Part shown: piece after piece, positions 50,317 through 59,595 of the stretch
Numbering within the stretch: position 1 is the stretch's first letter
How the letters are laid out: every line of letters starts with the position of its first letter
Position numbers and translations under genes: made by a program
NCBI GenBank assembly: GCA_021771185.1
Contig: JAETPN010000005.1
Location: 1-64,000 of the forward strand
DNA from: Bacillota bacterium
Lineage (GTDB): Bacteria; Bacillota_I; Bacilli_A; RF39; UBA660
Direction: 5' to 3'
Length of the DNA stretch: 64,000 nucleotides
Notes under the pieces: generated by a model
The model's input: the letters and a program-made list of their open reading frames with translations, nothing else
Database searches by the model: none
What the model was told of the DNA's origin: nothing

Positions 50317-52479
50317 ATGTACGCTGAAATTCTTGTTGAAATTATGGCACGTACCATGGATAAAACTTTTACTTATTTCGTTCCTAAAAATTTAGAGACA
50401 GAAGTAATGGTTGGGAAGCGTGTTTTGGTTCCATTCTCTAATCGCAAGTTAGAGGGTTTTGTCATAGGCTTACATCGTGAAAAGCCAGATTACAAGGTAA
50501 AAGAAATTTCCGAGGTAATCGATGATCATCCTGTCTTAAATGAAGAGTTATTAGAATTAGGAAAATATATGCATCGTAAGACTTTTGCCAATTTAATTAG
50601 TTGTTACCAAACCATGTTACCAGTTGCTTTAAAAGCGCATCAAAAAGTGGAAGTAAAAAAACGCTATGAATCGTGGCTTCGTTTAGAAAAAAGGGAACCA
50701 GGCACTTCTAAGAAACAACAAGAAATTTTAAACTTATTTACAAAAGAAGTTGAAATACCAAAACGTAGAGCGATTGACTGTAGTGCTAGTGCGGTAAAAA
50801 CACTTCTTGATAAAGGAATTTTAGTAGAGATTAAAAAAGAAGTGTATCGCCTAGATCAGGAAGAAGAAAAAGAAGAAAAAAGAATTGTTTTAAATGAAGA
50901 ACAAGAAGGTGCTTTAAAAGCGGTATTAGATAAAAAAAATATGTTTCAACCTTTCTTACTTTATGGAGTAACAGGAAGTGGTAAAACCGAAGTTTATATG
51001 CACATTATTGAAGAAATTTTAAGTGATCAAAAAGAAGTGATTGTTTTAGTTCCAGAAATTAGTTTAACACCACAAATGGTTCATGTATTTAAAAAACGAT
51101 TTGGAAATCAAGTCGCTATTTTACATAGTCGTTTATCTCGTGGCGAAAAGTATGATGAATGGCGTAAAATTGAGCGAAAAGAAGTTTCAATTGTGATTGG
51201 TGCTAGAAGTGCGATTTTTGCGCCCTTCACTAATTTAGGATGTATTATTATTGATGAGGAACAAACAGATACCTATCGTCAAGAAAATAATCCAAGGTAT
51301 CATGCGATTGATATTGCTTTATGGAGGGCAAAAAAACATCAGTGTCCTGTGGTTTTAGGAAGTGCAACACCTAGTATTGAGAGTTTTACTAGGGCGAAGG
51401 TTGGAGTTTATCAATTACTCCAGTTAAAACATCGAATTAATCATACGCTACCCCAGGTGACTTTAGTAGATATGAAAGATGTTGTACGAACGAAAAATAA
51501 AGTTTTAAGTACTGTTTTATTAGAAAAAATCAAGGAAACACTAGTGCATAAGGAACAAGTGATTTTATTATTGAATCGTCGTGGTTTTTCAACGATTATT
51601 ACATGCAAAGATTGTGGATATGTCCATAAATGTCCAAATTGTGATATTCCACTTACTTATCATAAGGGTACGAATTCGATGCGTTGTCATTATTGTGGAT
51701 ATACACATTATCGATATCAAACTTGTCCAGAATGTAATGGTACCAATTTAAACGAGTATGGGATGGGAACAGAAAAGTTGGAACAAACCGTACAAGCACT
51801 TTTTAAAGATGCAAGAATTTTACGTATGGATGTAGATACTACAAGAACTAAGGGGAGTCATGAACGTTTAATCACAAAATTTCGACACCATGAAGCGGAT
51901 ATTTTAATTGGAACACAAATGATTTCTAAAGGGCTTGATTTTCCAAATGTTACTTTAGTTGGCGTATTAAACGGAGACGCTTCTTTAAATATTCCAGATT
52001 TTCGAAGTAGTGAACGAACGTTTCAATTATTAAATCAAGTTTCTGGACGTGCTGGAAGAGGGGATAAACCAGGACAAGTTTATATTCAAAGTTTTAATAT
52101 TGATCACTATAGTATTGTACTTGCGGCCCGTCATGACTATGAATCATTTTATGCGGAGGAAATGAAGATTCGAAAAAAACTAAATTATCCACCTTATACT
52201 AATTTATTAGTTTTGCGCTTACAAGGTAAAAATTTAGATCATATTGTAGAAGAAGCGCATAAAATTACAACCTTCTTACATAAACAGTTAAAAGATGTTT
52301 CTATTTTAGGACCTGGAATGGCTCAGATGCCCAAAGTAAATAATATTTATCATATGCAGATTATTTTAAAATATAAACGCCGTCAAGATGTTTTAAAGCC
52401 AATCCTTTATTTAAATAAGCATTATCAAAAGCATAAACAGGTGACCTTGGAAGTAGATGTAGAGCCTCTTCGAATTTAA
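50317..52479 (+). CDS. priA: Primosomal replication restart helicase PriA
   Basis: 720 residues. The N-terminal 3' DNA-binding domain (FTYFVPKNLETEVMVGKRVLVPF) is followed by Walker A GVTGSGKTEVYM. Motif II is IIIDEEQTD, with Gln in place of the usual DEEH. An eight-Cys zinc module (CKDCGYVHKCPNCDIPLTYH ... CHYCGY ... CPECNG) and helicase motifs V/VI (GTQMISKGLDFPNVTLVG, QVSGRAGRGDKPGQV) follow. PriA reloads the replisome at stalled forks. GGTGAT before the ATG. Confidence 0.93.
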   Translation: MYAEILVEIMARTMDKTFTYFVPKNLETEVMVGKRVLVPFSNRKLEGFVIGLHREKPDYKVKEISEVIDDHPVLNEELLELGKYMHRKTFANLISCYQTMLPVALKAHQKVEVKKRYESWLRLEKREPGTSKKQQEILNLFTKEVEIPKRRAIDCSASAVKTLLDKGILVEIKKEVYRLDQEEEKEEKRIVLNEEQEGALKAVLDKKNMFQPFLLYGVTGSGKTEVYMHIIEEILSDQKEVIVLVPEISLTPQMVHVFKKRFGNQVAILHSRLSRGEKYDEWRKIERKEVSIVIGARSAIFAPFTNLGCIIIDEEQTDTYRQENNPRYHAIDIALWRAKKHQCPVVLGSATPSIESFTRAKVGVYQLLQLKHRINHTLPQVTLVDMKDVVRTKNKVLSTVLLEKIKETLVHKEQVILLLNRRGFSTIITCKDCGYVHKCPNCDIPLTYHKGTNSMRCHYCGYTHYRYQTCPECNGTNLNEYGMGTEKLEQTVQALFKDARILRMDVDTTRTKGSHERLITKFRHHEADILIGTQMISKGLDFPNVTLVGVLNGDASLNIPDFRSSERTFQLLNQVSGRAGRGDKPGQVYIQSFNIDHYSIVLAARHDYESFYAEEMKIRKKLNYPPYTNLLVLRLQGKNLDHIVEEAHKITTFLHKQLKDVSILGPGMAQMPKVNNIYHMQIILKYKRRQDVLKPILYLNKHYQKHKQVTLEVDVEPLRI

Positions 52480-52533
52480 ATTGGAATAATTAAAAAAAAT
52501 ATAGTATAATAAAGAAAGAAAATAGGTGATTAG

Positions 52534-53511
52534 ATGGAAGATAATTTTAATTTAGAAGATCTTCATGTTGAAAAAGAATTAAAGATTGTATATATGGGAA
52601 CCCCAGAATTTAGTGCGACAGTGTTAAAGGGAGTATTAGAACATTACAAAGTTCGTGCGGTAGTAACACAACCAGATCGTAAGGTTGGACGTAGTGGGAA
52701 GATTGTTTATTCTCCTGTAAAACAAGTAGCGCTTGATCATACCATATTAGTTTTACAACCAGAACGAATTCGCACGGATATTGAACAAGTGATGGAGTTA
52801 AGACCTGACCTTATTATTACTTGTGCATACGGACAGATTATTCCTAAGGGACTATTAGAATTACCTCGTTTAGGTTGTATTAATGTCCATGCGTCTCTTT
52901 TACCTAAATTAAGGGGAGGGGCACCTATTCATCGTGCGATTTTAAATGGAGAGAAAGAAACCGGAATTACTATTATGTATATGAATGAACAAATGGATGA
53001 AGGCGATATGATTGCGCAAGAAAAGGTAGAAATTACAGATACAGATACCGCTGAAACACTTCATGATAAGTTAAGTGTATTAGGAAGAGACTTACTATTA
53101 AAAACACTTCCCTCTATTTTAGATGGTACCAACGGGAGAATTCCTCAAGATCATGAGAAAGCAACCTATGGGTATGTGATTGAAAGAGAAGATGAACACT
53201 TAAATTTTAGTAAAAACAAGCGTCAACTTTATAATCAAATTCGTGGTTTAAATTCCTGGCCAGGCGCATATTGTATGTTAGATGGAAATGTATTAAAGGT
53301 TTGGGAAAGTTATACAACCGATCGTGTTTTTTCAACGCTAATGGATGGTCAAATTACAGCCATTTATAAAGATGGCATAGGAGTTAAGGTCAGTAATGGT
53401 GAAATTGTTTTAAAGACGGTTCAATTTGCTGGAAAAAAACGAATGAATGCGGCGGATTTTGCACGTGGATATTCAAATAAAGCTTCGATGATTGGAAAAG
53501 TATTAAGTTAG
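52534..53511 (+). CDS. fmt: Methionyl-tRNA formyltransferase
   Basis: 325 residues. KIVYMGTPEFSATVLKG, VTQPDRKVGRSGK, CAYGQIIPKGLLELPRLGCINVHASLLPKLRGGAPIHRAI (catalytic Asn/His region), and a C-terminal OB-like domain. Formylates Met-tRNAfMet for initiation. About 15 residues (MEDNFNLEDLHVEKEL) precede the normal start of the fold; the ATG at 52534 has GGTGAT, so the extension seems genuine. priA-fmt is a common order. Confidence 0.94.
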   Translation: MEDNFNLEDLHVEKELKIVYMGTPEFSATVLKGVLEHYKVRAVVTQPDRKVGRSGKIVYSPVKQVALDHTILVLQPERIRTDIEQVMELRPDLIITCAYGQIIPKGLLELPRLGCINVHASLLPKLRGGAPIHRAILNGEKETGITIMYMNEQMDEGDMIAQEKVEITDTDTAETLHDKLSVLGRDLLLKTLPSILDGTNGRIPQDHEKATYGYVIEREDEHLNFSKNKRQLYNQIRGLNSWPGAYCMLDGNVLKVWESYTTDRVFSTLMDGQITAIYKDGIGVKVSNGEIVLKTVQFAGKKRMNAADFARGYSNKASMIGKVLS

Positions 53512-53519
53512 GTGATAAA

Positions 53520-54254
53520 ATGAGTAAAGAGAAAAAAAAACAATCCAATGTTATTTTATTTTTTAAACGTGTGAAAGAACTTTGGGCAAATCCTAGAGGA
53601 CGAGCAGCTATTCTGTTAGGTTTTTATGGGTGTTTCTTACTTTTTGTCGTGGGTGGTGTTAGGACTTCATTATCGAATGAACAAAAAAATATGAATGATG
53701 AACCATCCATAAAACAAGAAGAAACAACTTCCTTTGATACCATGACCAATTATGAGTTTGAGATGAAAGTAAGCAAAAATAACGAAATGATCGCATTTCA
53801 AGGAAAACGAAATGGAACTTCACAATATTTTGTAAATAAAGAAACAAATCAGGCATATTATGTGGAAGAGAAAACCATTTATCAAGTAATAGATGGTGTG
53901 AAAAAACCACTAGTAGATCCTTTGTTTTCCATTGATATTACGAAGTTTCAACCAGATTTTATTGCGAAATTATTAGATCAATCAACCTTAGATTATACAA
54001 CAAATTATTCTAGTGGAGTGGTAAAGAAAAGTTATATTTTATCTCTTCCAGCTTTTATGAAGTTCATGTATGGAACTACAGTTAGTAGTAATGAGGTTAT
54101 TACACTGGTAACGACAGAAAAAAATAAGAAAATGGAACAAGTGGTTCTTGATCTTTTGAACTATCAAAAAACAGTGGATATGGATAGTACAAAAATGTCT
54201 ATTGAAATTACTTATAAAAATGTTGATGCTGTAGAAGCATTTCATATTGACTAA
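53520..54254 (+). CDS. Hypothetical membrane-anchored protein
   Basis: 244 residues. A Lys-rich cytoplasmic head (MSKEKKKQSN...), one membrane segment (about 30-48, AAILLGFYGCFLLFVVGGV), then an extracytoplasmic beta-rich domain (YEFEMKVSKNNEMIAFQGKR, IEITYKNVD). It resembles lipoprotein-like carriers only in general shape. Eight bases after fmt with GGTGAT; it may be in that operon. Not recognised. Confidence 0.6.
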   Translation: MSKEKKKQSNVILFFKRVKELWANPRGRAAILLGFYGCFLLFVVGGVRTSLSNEQKNMNDEPSIKQEETTSFDTMTNYEFEMKVSKNNEMIAFQGKRNGTSQYFVNKETNQAYYVEEKTIYQVIDGVKKPLVDPLFSIDITKFQPDFIAKLLDQSTLDYTTNYSSGVVKKSYILSLPAFMKFMYGTTVSSNEVITLVTTEKNKKMEQVVLDLLNYQKTVDMDSTKMSIEITYKNVDAVEAFHID

Positions 54255-54298
54255 GTGCTTTAAATATGATAAATTATTAGATGTGTTAGGAGGTAATT

Positions 54299-54505
54299 AT
54301 GGACCTTTTGTTAATTATTATTTGTGTTTTATTAATTGCAGTTGTACTACTTCAAAGTGGAAAAGCAGAAAGTGCTTCCTTAACTGGAGCTAGTGAACAC
54401 TTATTTACAAATCGTAAAGAACGTGGTGGAGAATTGTTTATGACAAGACTTACGTTTCTTTTAGGAGCTGCATTCTTTATTATTTGTTTGATTATGGGAT
54501 TTTAG
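54299..54505 (+). CDS. secG: Preprotein translocase subunit SecG
   Basis: 68 residues with two membrane segments and the family signature between them: LLQSGKAESASLTGASEHLFTNRKERGGE. SecG assists SecYEG in protein export. TTAGGAGG lies upstream. The usual rnr/smpB neighbours are absent here. Confidence 0.92.
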   Translation: MDLLLIIICVLLIAVVLLQSGKAESASLTGASEHLFTNRKERGGELFMTRLTFLLGAAFFIICLIMGF

Positions 54506-54525
54506 ATAGCTATGCTATCTTTTTT
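54504..54525 (+). terminator. Intrinsic terminator of secG
   Basis: AGATAGC (54504-54510) and GCTATCT (54514-54520) with a T-run. Confidence 0.8.
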
Positions 54526-54562
54526 CGTGACAACATTGTCACATTTTTTTGATGATTAAAAA

Positions 54563-54591
54563 TTGCCAAAGTTTCTAAAAAATGGTATACT
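54563..54591 (+). promoter_or_regulatory. Promoter of the LTA-synthase-like gene
   Basis: -35 TTGCCA (54563-54568), 17-base spacer, -10 TATACT (54586-54591). Confidence 0.55.
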
Positions 54592-54614
54592 TATATAGTT
54601 AATGAGGTGAGGTA

Positions 54615-56648
54615 ATGAAAGAATTTATAAATACGTTTAAAGTTCATTCGAAGAGTTATGTAAAAACCAATATTTTATTTTTTACATTTGTCATTTGTTC
54701 TGTATTAAATGGTTGTTTACTTCGTTTTCTTACAGTAAGAAACTATTTTGATATTAGGCCTGTGATTGCAGATATGGCAGTTGTATTAATTGTTGGTGCT
54801 TTTGGTTATTTCTTTAAACCAAAACATCAAGCTAAATATTTTACCTTCTGGTCTATTGTCTTTATTATGATCTGTATTATTAATTCTATTTATTATAAGA
54901 ATTATATTTCTTTTGTGTCTCTTTCTTTACTTGGAACCTCAACACAACTTGGTAGTGTGGCAGATGCTGTTTTTGAAAATATTATGGAGTTAGAAGACTT
55001 ATCTTATATTTGGCAATTGTTTGTACTACTAATGGTCAATCATTCATTAAAGAAAAAATCTTATTTTACAAAGGTGGCAAAAATTGAAAATGGAAAATTA
55101 AGAGCACTCAATACTTTAGTAGCTGGATTAATTTCCATTGGTGTCTTTATTTCAATGCTTACAACTGTAGATATTTCAAGATTAGGAAAACAATGGAACC
55201 GCGAATTTATCGTGATGCGTTTTGGTATTTATACTTATCAATTTAATGATGTTATTGCTAGTTTAAAACCACAAATTAGTCCATTATTTGGTTATGATGA
55301 AAAAGCAAAAGCTTTTCGTGAATATTATGAAACAAGAGAGAATACTTCGAAAGAAAATAAATATACTAATGTATTTAAAGGAAAAAATTTACTAGTTATT
55401 CATGCAGAAAGTATTCAAAATTTTACACTAGATACTAGTTTTAATGGTGTTCCCGTTGCACCTAATTTAAAACGTTTAGCGAGTGAAGGATTATACTTTT
55501 CTAACTTTTATTCACAGGAGAGTGTAGGAACCAGTAGTGATACAGAGTTTACATTAAATACCTCTTTAATGCCTGCAAGTAGTGGAACAGTAAATGTTAG
55601 TTATTGGGACCGTGAATATGTTACAATTCCAAAGTTATTAAAAGAACAAGGATATTATGCCTTTAGTATGCATGGCAATAATGGCTCTATGTGGAATCGT
55701 TTGAATGTTCATAAAAGTTTTGGATACGATAAGTTTTATAATTATAAAAATGATTTTAAAATTGATGAAACGTTTGGTTTAGGACTTAGTGACAAATCAT
55801 TCTTTAAACAAGCAGTACCAAAAATTAAAAAGATTTCAGAAACAAAGGGAAATTTCTATGGAACGATGATTATGCTTACCAATCATACACCATGGACGGA
55901 TGCTGATAAATTAGATGAACAACTTGATCTTTCAATGCATTATAAAAAAGTAAATGAAGAAACTGGTGAAACTGAAGAGCTAGAAGCACCTTATATGACA
56001 GGAACAACGCTAGGAAATTATTTTACTTCAGTTCATTATGCAGATAGTGCCATTGGACAGTTTATTGAAGATCTAGATGAGGCTGGTTTATTAGAAAATA
56101 CAGTGGTTGTGATTTATGGAGATCATGATGCAAAAATTAAAAAATCAGAGTATCGTCGCTTTTATAATTATGATCCAGAAACGAATGGTTTGAAATCAAG
56201 TGAAGATCCAACGTATGTAGATGTAGATACTTACTTTTATGAGTTAAATAGAAAAGTACCATTTATTATTTGGACGAAAGATCAAGCTTATCAAGAAGAA
56301 ATTACGGAAGTAATGGGAATGGTTGATGTTTTACCAACGTTAGGAAATATGTTTGGATTTAGAAGTCCATACCAATTAGGACATGATATTTTTAGTGTTG
56401 ATAAAAACTTGGTAGTGTTTCCTAGTGGGAATTGGTTAACAAATAATATGTACTATAATGCCCAAAAGGGTGAGAGTAAATTATTAAAAGAAGATGCTAC
56501 AGTTAGTGTAGAAGAAATAAAAAATAACAATGCTTATGCAGAAAAAATGATTGATATTTCAAATTCAATTATTGTGTATGATATGATTAAAAAGACAAAG
56601 GAAACGCAAACTTTATTAGATCAGTATCAAAAATCACAGAGTAATTAG
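54615..56648 (+). CDS. LTA synthase-family phosphoglycerol transferase (sulfatase fold)
   Basis: 677 residues. Several N-terminal membrane segments (about 18-36, 50-68, 78-95, 130-145, 165-185) lead to a large extracellular sulfatase-like domain. Catalytic features: ESIQNF (metal Glu), the nucleophile loop SVGTSSDTEFTLNTSLMP, MHGNNGSMWNR, HADSAIG-like HYADSAIGQF and GDHDAK. In the family nucleophile position (KTSD in S. aureus LtaS) the aligned residue is Ser307, with Thr306 just before. It should polymerise glycerol phosphate or transfer it to another acceptor. It stands upstream of a small membrane protein gene. Confidence 0.88.
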   Translation: MKEFINTFKVHSKSYVKTNILFFTFVICSVLNGCLLRFLTVRNYFDIRPVIADMAVVLIVGAFGYFFKPKHQAKYFTFWSIVFIMICIINSIYYKNYISFVSLSLLGTSTQLGSVADAVFENIMELEDLSYIWQLFVLLMVNHSLKKKSYFTKVAKIENGKLRALNTLVAGLISIGVFISMLTTVDISRLGKQWNREFIVMRFGIYTYQFNDVIASLKPQISPLFGYDEKAKAFREYYETRENTSKENKYTNVFKGKNLLVIHAESIQNFTLDTSFNGVPVAPNLKRLASEGLYFSNFYSQESVGTSSDTEFTLNTSLMPASSGTVNVSYWDREYVTIPKLLKEQGYYAFSMHGNNGSMWNRLNVHKSFGYDKFYNYKNDFKIDETFGLGLSDKSFFKQAVPKIKKISETKGNFYGTMIMLTNHTPWTDADKLDEQLDLSMHYKKVNEETGETEELEAPYMTGTTLGNYFTSVHYADSAIGQFIEDLDEAGLLENTVVVIYGDHDAKIKKSEYRRFYNYDPETNGLKSSEDPTYVDVDTYFYELNRKVPFIIWTKDQAYQEEITEVMGMVDVLPTLGNMFGFRSPYQLGHDIFSVDKNLVVFPSGNWLTNNMYYNAQKGESKLLKEDATVSVEEIKNNNAYAEKMIDISNSIIVYDMIKKTKETQTLLDQYQKSQSN

Positions 56649-56658
56649 GAGGTTGTTT

Positions 56659-57294
56659 ATGGCAAAAAAAAGTAAAAAAAGAAAATTAAAAAAGAGTGTA
56701 AAAATGATTATTGTTCTTCTTGTCCTTCTTGTTGTTGGAGGTATTCTTTGGATCGTAAAACCATTTCATACAGATAAAGTAGAGAAGAAAGTAAAAGTTG
56801 AAGATTCACTAGAAGATTATGGTTATGTGCTAAATGAAAATGAAACTGCATATTATAAAGAACTATTTAAAGAATTAAAAGCTGAATTAAATAAAGAAGA
56901 AGTGGATGAAGAGGCCTATGCGACGTTAGTTGCTAAGTTATTTTTAGCAGATTTCTTTAATTTAGATAATAAAATTACGAAAAATGATATTGGCGGTGTT
57001 CAATTTGTTTATCAAGATTATCAAGCAGATTTTTCAAAATACGCAGTTGAAGGAATGTATCACTATGTTAAAAGTAATATCTATAAAAAAAGAGAACAAG
57101 AGTTACCTGTTGTTTCAAGTGTAGAAGTATCTAATATAGAACAAACTTCTTTTGATTATGGTGATACAACAGATAAAGAAGCTTATACTTTAAATTATAC
57201 GATTACTTATGAGAAAGATTTAGGATATCAAGATGAAGGTGAGATGACACTAATTCATCATGATAAAAAGTTAGAAATTGCATCTTTAAAATAG
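56659..57294 (+). CDS. Hypothetical membrane-anchored protein
   Basis: 211 residues from ATG 56659 (AGGAGG upstream; a TTG at 56653 is too close to it). A highly basic head (MAKKSKKRKLKKSVK), one membrane segment (about 17-36, MIIVLLVLLVVGGILWIV) and an extracellular mixed domain with YGYVLNENETAYYKELFKELK. It starts ten bases after the LTA-synthase-like gene and probably belongs to that operon. Not recognised. Confidence 0.6.
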   Translation: MAKKSKKRKLKKSVKMIIVLLVLLVVGGILWIVKPFHTDKVEKKVKVEDSLEDYGYVLNENETAYYKELFKELKAELNKEEVDEEAYATLVAKLFLADFFNLDNKITKNDIGGVQFVYQDYQADFSKYAVEGMYHYVKSNIYKKREQELPVVSSVEVSNIEQTSFDYGDTTDKEAYTLNYTITYEKDLGYQDEGEMTLIHHDKKLEIASLK

Positions 57295-57317
57295 AGGTTT
57301 TAAACTTCTATTTTTTT
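57291..57317 (+). terminator. Intrinsic terminator
   Basis: ATAGAGGTTT (57291-57300) and AAACTTCTAT (57302-57311) with one G-U pair and a T-run. Confidence 0.65.
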
Positions 57318-57404
57318 GTAAAATAAATGTCAATTTATAACATGTTTCTTTTTCTATCGAAATAAAAATGGTATACTTAAGATGAATCATAGAAGGGTGA
57401 TTAT

Positions 57405-58592
57405 ATGGGACATAATAGTTATAATTCAAGTTATCGTATCGCATTGTATCAATTACCAGATGAATATCAAAACTTATTGAAAAAAACTTTTGATGACCAA
57501 CAACAATATTCTAAGCATACTTATGATTTGAAAGTATTAAATAAATTAAGTGATGTCCAATCTTCGGATTTAATCTCACAACCAGATGTTTTATTAATTG
57601 ATGAAGTATCTGAAATTACACCAGAGCTTCAAGAATATTCTCGTAAAAATTTAATACAAATTATTCGTGTTCATGGATCGATGTTTACAAATAATTATCC
57701 TCAGGATTTTAGTCTTTCTTTAAGCACAGATATTATTGAAACGAAAAAATTGACATCTTCCTATTCGGAGTTTGTTACAGAAATTGATCAAAGTGTGCAT
57801 TTTATTAAATTGAGTGCTCAAATGGCAAATTTCGAAAAGTTAAGATATATTAGTCAAAAAGTAATGAATCTAGAATCTTCTCAAGTAGTAAATATGAGTG
57901 ATAAAGATCAATTAATTAATACACTTTTAAGATTAAATCATTTTATTTCTTTAAAAGATGATTATACAAAAATGCATTGTGATCATGTATCTGATTATGC
58001 AACACTTCTAGCACAAGAAATAGGATTATCTGAAGAGGAAATTCGATTTATTCAAATTGGGGGAGAACTCCATGATATTGGTAAAGTCGGTATCCCAAAT
58101 GCAATTTTGCAAAAACGTGATAAACTAACAGATGAGGAATTTGAAATCATGAAGAGCCATACGGTGTTAGGAGATTCTTTACTACCTAATGAAGGGTTTG
58201 ATCAAATTAAAGAAATGATTCGATTTCATCATGAGCGAATGGATGGTCGGGGATATCCAGATAAGTTAAAAGGGGAAGAAATTCCTCTGGCAGCCCGTAT
58301 TTTAGCCGTTGCAGATACTTTTGACGCAATGACAACACAACGTAGTTATAATCGAAAAAAAACTTTACAAGAAGCTTTCAATGAATTATATAAAGCAGCC
58401 AAAGTTGAAACAAATGTACATGGGCAAGTAAGTCAGCAATTAGATCCTGTATTAGTAGAAAAATTTACGAATGCGATCAAGAAAAACCCATATTTAATGG
58501 ATTATTTTTCAAAACAAGATCAAGAAATATTAAAGGAAAGACAACGAAATTCCTTGAATGTATCTGAAAGTAACCTAGGAAGGATGAAGTAA
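57405..58592 (+). CDS. HD-GYP domain phosphodiesterase
   Basis: 395 residues. The first 150 residues look like a receiver-like or sensory region without the clear phospho-acceptor pattern (LLIDEVSEITPELQEYSRKN resembles a degenerate receiver). The HD-GYP domain follows: CDHVSDYATLLAQEIGL, GGELHDIGKVGIPNAIL (HD), HHERMDGRGYPDKLKGEEIP (GYP), and ARILAVADTFDAMTTQRSY. These enzymes usually degrade cyclic di-GMP; no GGDEF protein is in the window. It is in tandem (2 bases) with a small hypothetical gene. Confidence 0.88.
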   Translation: MGHNSYNSSYRIALYQLPDEYQNLLKKTFDDQQQYSKHTYDLKVLNKLSDVQSSDLISQPDVLLIDEVSEITPELQEYSRKNLIQIIRVHGSMFTNNYPQDFSLSLSTDIIETKKLTSSYSEFVTEIDQSVHFIKLSAQMANFEKLRYISQKVMNLESSQVVNMSDKDQLINTLLRLNHFISLKDDYTKMHCDHVSDYATLLAQEIGLSEEEIRFIQIGGELHDIGKVGIPNAILQKRDKLTDEEFEIMKSHTVLGDSLLPNEGFDQIKEMIRFHHERMDGRGYPDKLKGEEIPLAARILAVADTFDAMTTQRSYNRKKTLQEAFNELYKAAKVETNVHGQVSQQLDPVLVEKFTNAIKKNPYLMDYFSKQDQEILKERQRNSLNVSESNLGRMK

Positions 58593-58593
58593 A

Positions 58594-59007
58594 ATGAATC
58601 AAAATATTACCTATGAACAGGTTTGGAACTTTTTACAACAAATAGGTTCAAAATTATCTTTAGAAGAATTAACTGTGCTAGAAAGTTTATTTCAATTAAT
58701 CTTTTTAGATTATACATTAAAACAAAAATTTGGAGAAGCAAAAATTGGTTATACTCTGGTAAAGAAAGAAAAATCATATCAAGTTGAGCATAAAGAATCT
58801 GTAACGCTTAATCAAGATTTAAAGGATTCTGTAAAAAAGATGTTACAAAGTTTTTATGTTGCGCGAAATCATATGGATCAAAATGAATTATATTGTATTC
58901 AATATCTTTTAAATATGATTAATGAATGTCATATGACACTTCACCTAAGTAATGAAAATGGGGAATATCAGTTAAACCTTTCTAGTCCCCAACAGAAAAA
59001 AAAGTAA
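58594..59007 (+). CDS. Hypothetical protein downstream of the HD-GYP gene
   Basis: 137 residues, soluble and mostly helical (YEQVWNFLQQIGSKLSLEELTVLESLFQ), Gln- and Lys-rich, with a Lys-rich tail. No motif recognised. Translation is coupled to the HD-GYP gene (one base between stop and start), suggesting a shared signalling role. Confidence 0.55.
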   Translation: MNQNITYEQVWNFLQQIGSKLSLEELTVLESLFQLIFLDYTLKQKFGEAKIGYTLVKKEKSYQVEHKESVTLNQDLKDSVKKMLQSFYVARNHMDQNELYCIQYLLNMINECHMTLHLSNENGEYQLNLSSPQQKKK

Positions 59008-59076
59008 TATAAAAATTTTTGTTGTTTCTATTTTAAAAAATGATGATATAATATATTTATAATAGGAGTTGGTTAG

Positions 59077-59484
59077 ATGAAAGAATTTACGAAAGATGAT
59101 TTAAATGTTCTTGCCCTTAAAACATTGAAGAAACATGGTATAAAGAGTCCTTATTACGATGTAATTCCTTTTTTAAAAAAAGAGGGATTTATTGTTCGTA
59201 CATTAAAAATAGATAAGCGAACGGAAAGTGCTTGTTTAGTAAATCCTGAAATGCGTCAAAAAATTATCGTTTTAAATAGCCAATTGATTGAACGTTTAGA
59301 TTATTTAGAAACCTTAAATTGTGGCCGTTATCTTGTAATGTATGAATATGCAAAATATTTATTAAGTAATGAAGAAAATTATCAAAATAAAACCTATATT
59401 TTCGATAAAAAAGATCCAGAAGCTTTGGAACTTGCAAAATATTTTTTATTTCCGGATTTGTATGAATTAACTAGGGGTAATTAA
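59077..59484 (+). CDS. Degenerate ImmA/IrrE-like protein (peptidase motif lost)
   Basis: 135 residues. The layout follows ImmA/IrrE peptidases: an N-terminal helical/beta part (YYDVIPFLKKEGFIVRTL), a strand IIVLNSQL, then RYLVMYEYAKYLLSNEE where RFTLAHELGHYLL is expected, and LELAKYFLFPDLYEL matching the EANxFAxxLLMP end. The zinc motif HExxH is Y89-E-Y-A-K93, so both His ligands are gone and the protein cannot be an active zinc protease of this type. It may act as a regulator. Remote-homology call from pattern only. TATAAT near 59046. Confidence 0.55.
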   Translation: MKEFTKDDLNVLALKTLKKHGIKSPYYDVIPFLKKEGFIVRTLKIDKRTESACLVNPEMRQKIIVLNSQLIERLDYLETLNCGRYLVMYEYAKYLLSNEENYQNKTYIFDKKDPEALELAKYFLFPDLYELTRGN

Positions 59485-59514
59485 AATTAGATGAGATTCA
59501 TCTAATTTTTTTTG
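59484..59514 (+). terminator. Intrinsic terminator
   Basis: AAATTAGATGA (59484-59494) and TCATCTAATTT (59498-59508) with a T-run. Confidence 0.85.
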
Positions 59515-59595
59515 AAAAACAATATTTTCCAGGATTCTTAGCTTCCTTGGAGACCAATTTTGTGATAAACTAATAGTAGTTAGAGGAGGTTGTTT

